Shown: in pieces, positions 6,724-10,894 of the stretch
Numbering within the stretch: the stretch's first letter is position 1
Layout: each line of letters begins with the position of its first letter
NCBI GenBank assembly: GCA_016200825.1
Contig: JACQEA010000084.1
Span: 1-10,894, forward strand
Source of the DNA: Chloroflexota bacterium
GTDB taxonomy: Bacteria > Chloroflexota > Anaerolineae > UBA4142
Length of the DNA stretch: 10,894 bases
Direction: 5' to 3'
Program-made: the position numbers and the translations under genes
The notes under the pieces: generated by a model
Database searches by the model: none
The model's input: the letters and a program-made list of their open reading frames with translations, nothing else
What the model was told of the DNA's origin: nothing

Positions 6724-7695
6724 TCACTGCTTCATTAAGTTCCGAATTTGTTGGTACGCGCTCAACATTTTTTCTTTTTCATCTTGTGTAACGCGCGCGC
6801 GCCGCGCCTGCCGCGCTAAATACCGCAACCCCGCGCGCACGAGCGCGGGCGCGACGAATTGAAACGCGCGCGAGTAATGCTTGCTAAACAAATAAAATCG
6901 CGCGCGCCAGAGATTTACAAACGATTCATTTCGAAATTGTTTCTTGCTCTGCGCTTCGTAATGCACGATCTCGGCTTGCGGCGCGCACCAGATTTCCCAG
7001 CCCGCGCGTTTGATCCGCATAGCCCAATCAATCTCTTCGCAATTCAAGAAAAATTTTTCATCGAGCCAGCCCACCTGCTCTGCGGTTTCGCGGCGCACGA
7101 GAAAACACGCGCCTAATGGATGATCAATTTGAAATGGATCGCCGCGCGCGTAGAGGGAACGCGGATAACGTCCATTGATGCGCCCTTCGAGTAATCGCGC
7201 GTGCAGTGGGAAGAAATCGAAAAAAATTTGCGCGAGTCCCGGAAACATAAACGCAGAATGTTGGAATGTTCCATCTGCGTACACCAATTTGCCGCCGCAC
7301 GCGCCGGCGCGCGAGTGTGCGTCCATAAATTCCACCAACGTTTCAAACGCGCCCGCGCGCACGACCGTATCGGGATTGAGCATCATCACGTACCGTCCGC
7401 GCGATTCACGAAACGCTTGATTGTTCGCCGCCGCAAAGCCGCGATTATTTTTATTCTCGATCAGCTGCACGCCCCGCGTTGCGAATTTTTCGCGCACCAT
7501 TTGCGCGCTAGAATCGGTGGAGGCATTGTCAACGACAAAAGTCTCAGTCGTCAGTCCTTGACTAGTGACTAATGACTGGTGACTGATGACTGACTTGAGG
7601 CATTCTTGCAACAACTCGCGCACATTGTAACTAACAATTACAATCGAAAGGTCAATCAATTTTTCATTTGTCATTTGTAATTTTTCATTCTTCAT
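6724..7695 (-). CDS. Family 2 glycosyltransferase, WbbL/rhamnosyltransferase-like
   Basis: A GT2 glycosyltransferase of up to 323 residues, of the COG1216 type that includes rhamnosyltransferases such as WbbL. The N-terminal strand LSIVIVSYN (16-24) is followed by TFVVDNASTDSS (52-63) and NNRGFAAANNQ (83-93). LNPDT (106-110) stands where other GT2 enzymes have DxD, as is normal in this branch. C-terminal motifs are LGACFLVRR (194-202), NCEEIDWAMRIKRAGW (218-233, probable catalytic base) and HYEAQS (245-250). Starts at 7695 and 7674 are both possible; the first 13 residues (MKNEKLQMTNEKL) come from a heptamer repeat and add nothing to the fold. The gene overlaps the ROK gene by 11 bases. A second repeat encodes residues 34-46 (ISHQSLVTSQ core) where relatives have a short loop. 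It should extend a lipid-linked glycan started by the upstream transferase. Confidence 0.88.
   Translation of the reverse strand: MKNEKLQMTNEKLIDLSIVIVSYNVRELLQECLKSVISHQSLVTSQGLTTETFVVDNASTDSSAQMVREKFATRGVQLIENKNNRGFAAANNQAFRESRGRYVMMLNPDTVVRAGAFETLVEFMDAHSRAGACGGKLVYADGTFQHSAFMFPGLAQIFFDFFPLHARLLEGRINGRYPRSLYARGDPFQIDHPLGACFLVRRETAEQVGWLDEKFFLNCEEIDWAMRIKRAGWEIWCAPQAEIVHYEAQSKKQFRNESFVNLWRARFYLFSKHYSRAFQFVAPALVRAGLRYLARQARRARVTQDEKEKMLSAYQQIRNLMKQ
7544..7595. repeat. Heptamer array and hairpin inside glycosyltransferase gene
   Basis: TGACT recurs at 7559, 7566, 7573, 7580 and 7587, a perfect 7-base period (unit TGACTNN), with a further TGACT at 7591. In addition 7544-7556 and 7581-7593 are inverted repeats of 13 bases with one non-Watson-Crick (G-T) position and a 24-base loop, so the segment can form a strong hairpin. 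It encodes SVISHQSLVTSQGL in the GT2 protein without a stop. Confidence 0.85.
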
Positions 7696-7705
7696 CCGTC
7701 ATTTC
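7664..7705. repeat. Heptamer array spanning the ROK/glycosyltransferase overlap
   Basis: Six units with an exact 7-base period (7664, 7671, 7678, 7685, 7692, 7699) and plus-strand consensus TCATTTG; the first two are perfect, the others have one to three changes. It encodes the last residues of the ROK protein (EMTDEE), both stop and start signals of the 11-base overlap, and the first residues of the glycosyltransferase. Confidence 0.8.
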
Positions 7706-8629
7706 GCCGTTCACCAGCGCGTACGCGCCGGACAACCCCACATCATCGCCCAACTGCGCGGGCAAAATTCGCGCGTCCGCGCGCATAATCGGCATCGCAT
7801 TTTTTTCAAACGTCGTGTGAATCGCGGGAAATAAAAAATCCCATGCGTGCCGCGCGACGCTACCACCCAGTACAAAAAATTGCGGATCGAAGAGATGCAA
7901 TAAATTTACTAGACCGAGACCGATAAAATGTCCTGCGCGCGCAAAAATTTCTAACGCGAGCGCGTCGCCAGATTTTGCAGTGCGCGTCACATCGGCACCG
8001 GTGAAAGGTTCGCGCAACGCGGATGCGCGTCCGCGCGCGAGTTCTGCGCGCACCGCGCGTTCAATCGCGGGACCCGCCGCGAGTGCCTCAAGACAACCAA
8101 CGTTGCCACATTTGCAACGCGGTCCATTCGCGTCTAATGTTTGATGTCCCACTTCGCCCGCAAATCCGCGCGCGCCGAGAAATAATTTTCCGCCCGCGAT
8201 TATTCCGCCGCCAATCCCAGTACTGATCGTCACATAAATCATATCGGTCGCGCCGCGCCCCGCGCCGTAACGATGTTCTGCCAGCGCGGCAAGATTTGCA
8301 TCGTTGCCGATGAACGCGGGAATTTGAAAATCTTGTTCAATGCGATCCTTGAGCGGAAAATTATTCAGACCAGATAAATTCGGCGCAAAGCGAATGATGC
8401 CGCGAAATGGATCGAGCGGACCCGGCGCGCCAATCCCAATCCCGCGCACACGCGACCAATCGTCCGCGATCGCGCGAATGTTCGCGCTGAGGCGCGCGTA
8501 GATCGCGTCCGCGCCTGCCGCCGCGTCGGTCACGTCCGCGCGTTGTCGCAAAATTTTCGCGTCAGCATCGAACAACGCCGCGCGAATTTGCGTGCCGCCC
8601 ACATCTACCGCGATCGTTCGGTCTTTCAT
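7685..8629 (-). CDS. ROK-family sugar kinase (glucokinase-like)
   Basis: A 314-residue ROK (repressor, ORF, kinase) protein that should phosphorylate a hexose or N-acetylhexosamine with ATP in the cytoplasm. Motifs in order: phosphate-1 AVDVGGTQIR (7-16), substrate loop GAPGPLD (67-73), catalytic Asp in GNDANLAALAEH (D110, 108-119), phosphate-2 STGIGGG (136-142), the sugar-binding ExGH (E159-H162), and the zinc site made by H162 with CKCGNVGC (C172, C174, C179). There is no DNA-binding N-terminal domain, so it is a kinase rather than a repressor. ATG 8629 is chosen because ATGA overlaps the stop of the sugar-phosphate transferase (AAAGGAAG just before) and gives a normal ROK N-terminus; the open frame goes 60 bases further back. 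In this operon it may supply activated sugar for the glycan. The exact sugar is not decidable. Confidence 0.9.
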   Translation of the reverse strand: MKDRTIAVDVGGTQIRAALFDADAKILRQRADVTDAAAGADAIYARLSANIRAIADDWSRVRGIGIGAPGPLDPFRGIIRFAPNLSGLNNFPLKDRIEQDFQIPAFIGNDANLAALAEHRYGAGRGATDMIYVTISTGIGGGIIAGGKLFLGARGFAGEVGHQTLDANGPRCKCGNVGCLEALAAGPAIERAVRAELARGRASALREPFTGADVTRTAKSGDALALEIFARAGHFIGLGLVNLLHLFDPQFFVLGGSVARHAWDFLFPAIHTTFEKNAMPIMRADARILPAQLGDDVGLSGAYALVNGEMTDEE

Positions 8630-9999
8630 CTTCCTTTTAAGGTCAACACTTGCGCGACCGTGCGCAACACAATCCACAAATCTAACCACAACGATTGATG
8701 CTTGATGTAATATAAATCATATTCCACGCGCACGCGCGCCGCCGCGACACTATCCACATAGCCCGCGTTCACAACCGCCCAGCCCGAAATGCCCGGCTTG
8801 ATCGCGTGACGCAAACGATAAAACGCGATTTGTTTTTCCAACTGCGCGACAATTTCGGGACGCTCGGGACGCGGACCCACCAAACTCATTTCGCCCCGCA
8901 AAATATTCCAGAATTGCGGAAACTCGTCGAGATGCGTTCGGCGCAAAAATTTTCCGACGCGCGTAATGCGCGGATCGTCCTCGCTCGCCCACACCGCTTC
9001 GCCCGCGCGCTCGGCATTCGGAATCATCGTGCGCAATTTATGAACGCGAAATATTTTTCCGCCCCGCCCTACGCGATCTTGCGCGAAAAAAACCGCGCCG
9101 CGCGAATCTATTTCGAGCGCGAGCGCGATCACGGGCAACAACACGGCAAAAAGTAGCAAGCCCGCGACCGCCGCGACCAAATCGAGCGCGCGTTTGAAAT
9201 ACGGAAACAAGCCGCGCATCGCCGCGTGCGCGAGCGGTAAGGCGATATACCAACTTTCGCCGATGTGTTGCACCGGCACGCGCCCGGCGATTTGTTCGTA
9301 CAACACCGGCATCGGCACAATTTCAATTCCCGCTTCTTGCGCGTCGAGCAACGCGCGAAAAAGTTCGTCGGATACATTGTGCGTGACGGCTAAAATAATT
9401 TCCGCGGCGCGATGTTCGCGCGCGAGTTGCACCAAGTCGCGATGCGTGCCTAACACGCGCAGGTCTTGAATCGTTTGCCCGCGTTTGCGCGCGTCGTCAT
9501 CAATGAACCCGGCAATCTCGTAATGCGCGTGAAACTCGCCGCGCAGAACGCGCGCGATCATTTCGCCCGCGCCGCCCGCGCCGACAATTAACGCGCGGCG
9601 GCGAAAGGGCAAGCGCGCGCCAAAGCGAATAAACGCGGCGCGCCACAGTGCGATCAGCGCGACCGATGCGATCCCGTGATAGACGACGATGCCGCGCGGC
9701 AATTCGGTCGGCACGATAAAAAAAATCGCGAGGTACGCGCTGAGGACGAGCAGAAAAGTTTGGAAGAGCGCGCGCGTGGTCGCATCGAAATTTCCTGCGA
9801 CGCGCAAATCGTACAGACCGGTGACCGATTCAAATCCGATCCACAGCGCGGAGAGGAGCGCGAACCAAAACCATTGCGTCGCGATCAGCGCGTCGAATTC
9901 CTTCTCGCCGCGCAATGACCACACCGCAAACGCGATCACCACCGCGAGGTTGATGAAAAGTAGATCAACGAGAATTAAGAATAAACGCCGCTCTCTCAT
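8626..9999 (-). CDS. Undecaprenyl-phosphate sugar-phosphate transferase (WbaP/WcaJ-like)
   Basis: A 457-residue polyprenyl glycosylphosphotransferase of the exopolysaccharide type. It transfers a hexose-1-phosphate from a nucleotide sugar to undecaprenyl phosphate in the cytoplasmic membrane, the first step of a repeat unit. About four membrane helices fill residues 6-125. A Rossmann-like middle domain opens with RRALIVGAGGAGEMIARVL (134-152). A further hydrophobic helix at about 271-296 leads into the catalytic bacterial sugar transferase domain: FRVHKLRTM (317-325), LDEFPQFWN (357-365, with the Asp-Glu dyad D358-E359), GEMSLVGPRPE (369-379) and KPGISGWAVVN (401-411). The length matches the full three-part architecture. 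ATG 9999 has no good ribosome binding site; a heptamer repeat lies directly upstream. The stop overlaps the ROK start. Which sugar is transferred (glucose, galactose or an amino sugar) cannot be read. Confidence 0.93.
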   Translation of the reverse strand: MRERRLFLILVDLLFINLAVVIAFAVWSLRGEKEFDALIATQWFWFALLSALWIGFESVTGLYDLRVAGNFDATTRALFQTFLLVLSAYLAIFFIVPTELPRGIVVYHGIASVALIALWRAAFIRFGARLPFRRRALIVGAGGAGEMIARVLRGEFHAHYEIAGFIDDDARKRGQTIQDLRVLGTHRDLVQLAREHRAAEIILAVTHNVSDELFRALLDAQEAGIEIVPMPVLYEQIAGRVPVQHIGESWYIALPLAHAAMRGLFPYFKRALDLVAAVAGLLLFAVLLPVIALALEIDSRGAVFFAQDRVGRGGKIFRVHKLRTMIPNAERAGEAVWASEDDPRITRVGKFLRRTHLDEFPQFWNILRGEMSLVGPRPERPEIVAQLEKQIAFYRLRHAIKPGISGWAVVNAGYVDSVAAARVRVEYDLYYIKHQSLWLDLWIVLRTVAQVLTLKGR

Positions 10000-10003
10000 A
10001 GTT

Positions 10004-10038
10004 GATTTTCGATTTTGGATTTCAGATTTTAGATCTAA
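10004..10038. repeat. Heptamer array at the junction of two glycan genes (5 units)
   Basis: Units start at 10004, 10011, 10018, 10025 and 10032 with plus-strand consensus GATTTTN; the last unit is the most diverged. The array fills nearly all of the 22-base gap upstream of the sugar-phosphate transferase and runs into the 3' end of the preceding glycosyltransferase, supplying its stop codon and last residues. Confidence 0.8.
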
Positions 10039-10894
10039 AGTTCTTCTTTGTGTTCTTGGTGGTGAAATTGGAATTCAAAAATCCCCACAGCACTCCCGCA
10101 TCGCCCGCGTACGCCGCGCCTAAAATAAAAATCGGCGCGAGGAGCGCGGCGCGCCAATCGCGCACGAGATAGCGCGTGAGGAATGGAACGATCGTCAGGA
10201 GAAAGGCAAACGCGCAAAGGAAAAAAGCAAACGGAAAAAAAGGAAAAAAGAAAACGCAAGCGAGCAAAAGCGCGGCGAGCGCGCCTTGCGCGCGTTGCGA
10301 TGGCGGCGTGCGCGAATCGCGCGCGATCTTGCGCGGATGGCGCGCGTACACGCGCGTCCGCCATGCGGCGTAAATAAATTTGCGCCGCCAATAATTCCAC
10401 ACCGATTCGGGATGCAGATGATAAACAATCGCGTCGCGCGCGAACGCCATTTTGAATCCCTGTTCGGAAAGCCGATACGATAAATCTACATCTTCCGCAT
10501 CGGATAGCCGCGGATCAAATCCGCCCGCGCGCAAAAAAATTTCGCGGCGATATGCCGCCGTACCGCTATCAACAAAATCTATTTCCGCGTGCGCGCGCAC
10601 GCGGTCGTAGCGATAATCGAATTCCATTTGAATGAACATCGGCACGATCCCGCGCTGGTGCGTACGTTTCATTCCGCCCGCGCCGACGATTTGCGAATTT
10701 GCAAAGGGCGCGCCCATCGCGGCAAGCCAATTTTTTTCGGGAATGCAATCCGCATCCAAAAAGATTACAATTTCGCCGCGCGCGTTCTGCGCGCCCAAGT
10801 TGCGCGCGGCGGCGGCGCCCAAGTTTGCCTGCGTCACTACGCGCGCGCCGCGCGCCTGCGCTAACGCGCGCGTTTGATCGCGCGAGCCATCATC
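10022..10894 (-). CDS. Family 2 glycosyltransferase with C-terminal membrane helices, 5' partial
   Basis: The visible 290 residues begin with DDGSRDQT, the classic GT2 donor-binding strand, so perhaps 30 to 40 N-terminal residues lie beyond the right edge. An in-frame GTG at 10837 is not the start, because conserved sequence precedes it. Other motifs are ARNLGAQNARG (30-40), metal-binding DAD in IFLDADCIP (44-52), TAAYRRE (112-118) and DAEDVDLSYRL (132-142, probable catalytic ED). Two hydrophobic stretches near the end (about 204-241, very rich in Phe, and 248-273) should anchor it in the membrane, as in COG1215-type enzymes. The last 15 residues (NFTTKNTKKNFRSKI) come from repeat sequence and look like an added tail. 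It precedes the sugar-phosphate transferase by 22 bases. Donor and acceptor are unknown. Confidence 0.88.
   Translation of the reverse strand, partial: DDGSRDQTRALAQARGARVVTQANLGAAAARNLGAQNARGEIVIFLDADCIPEKNWLAAMGAPFANSQIVGAGGMKRTHQRGIVPMFIQMEFDYRYDRVRAHAEIDFVDSGTAAYRREIFLRAGGFDPRLSDAEDVDLSYRLSEQGFKMAFARDAIVYHLHPESVWNYWRRKFIYAAWRTRVYARHPRKIARDSRTPPSQRAQGALAALLLACVFFFPFFPFAFFLCAFAFLLTIVPFLTRYLVRDWRAALLAPIFILGAAYAGDAGVLWGFLNSNFTTKNTKKNFRSKI
10044..10061. repeat. Two-unit 9-base repeat next to the heptamer array
   Basis: TTCTTTGTG followed by TTCTTGGTG on the plus strand. I recall very similar sequences of the type CTTCGTGTCCTTCGTGG scattered between genes in several uncultured bacterial genomes. 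In the coding direction it gives the TTKNTKK part of the glycosyltransferase tail. Confidence 0.5.
10585..10604. repeat. 20-base perfect palindrome of alternating CG
   Basis: CCGCGTGCGCGCGCACGCGG is its own reverse complement, and 10586-10603 alternates strictly between pyrimidine and purine. It lies in the coding frame of the partial glycosyltransferase (DRVRAHAE). It is prone to cruciform or Z-DNA, though codon preference may explain it. Confidence 0.7.

Noticed and set aside
7544..7705. CRISPR-like array
   Set aside because: The repeats are 7-base tandem units without spacers and lie in coding sequence.
8630..8689. Longer ROK protein starting at 8689
   Set aside because: The extra 20 residues overlap the conserved end of the sugar-phosphate transferase and are not part of the ROK fold; the ATGA overlap at 8626-8629 gives the standard start.
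10190..10265. Frameshift or low-quality A-rich stretch in the partial glycosyltransferase
   Set aside because: The purine-rich plus strand codes a continuous Phe-rich membrane helix on the minus strand, the frame stays open on both sides and the next helix follows normally.

Overview
The window reads as bacterial chromosome from an uncultured, moderately G+C-rich lineage. Coding density is close to complete: no gene-free stretch exceeds about 105 bases, and I see no rRNA, tRNA or CRISPR. Codon use in much of the window is dominated by GCG/CGC alternation. Heptamer short tandem repeats sit in and between genes. Together with the gene types, this makes me think of a Chloroflexota (Anaerolineae-like) genome. 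That is an impression from memory, and a cyanobacterium or another phylum rich in short repeats cannot be excluded.

Right part (minus strand, 10894 down to 6061): a tight glycan operon. Its genes, in transcription order, are a membrane-anchored family 2 glycosyltransferase (5' end cut by the window edge), a polyprenyl-phosphate sugar-phosphate transferase that would start a lipid-linked glycan, a ROK-family sugar kinase joined to it by an ATGA overlap, and a WbbL/rhamnosyltransferase-like family 2 glycosyltransferase. A small HNH endonuclease with a TTG start and a strong ribosome binding site follows 14 bases after the last glycosyltransferase.

Middle (4564-6708): a plus-strand DNA methyltransferase of the DPxxGSGTT / TSPPY type, with its own extended -10 promoter, converges on the HNH gene. 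The two look like a type II restriction-modification pair placed in the glycan locus. By eye the methyltransferase is clearly poorer in G+C than the right-hand genes.

Left part (minus strand, 4563 down to 1): a second packed operon. It holds a WaaE/KdtX-like family 2 glycosyltransferase, a 910-residue STAND ATPase (DUF4062 + NB-ARC-like + TPR), a Cys-rich lipoprotein, a 75-residue protein, and the first 29 codons of what may be a nucleotidyltransferase. The STAND protein, the restriction-modification pair and the possible nucleotidyltransferase pair would fit a small conflict/defence cluster interleaved with surface-glycan genes.

The most unusual sequence feature is a set of four short arrays that all have an exact 7-base period but different unit sequences. 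Two lie in the frame of glycosyltransferase genes, one spans the ROK/glycosyltransferase overlap, and one fills the junction between the first glycosyltransferase and the sugar-phosphate transferase. Because 7 is not a multiple of 3, any change in copy number would shift the reading frame.
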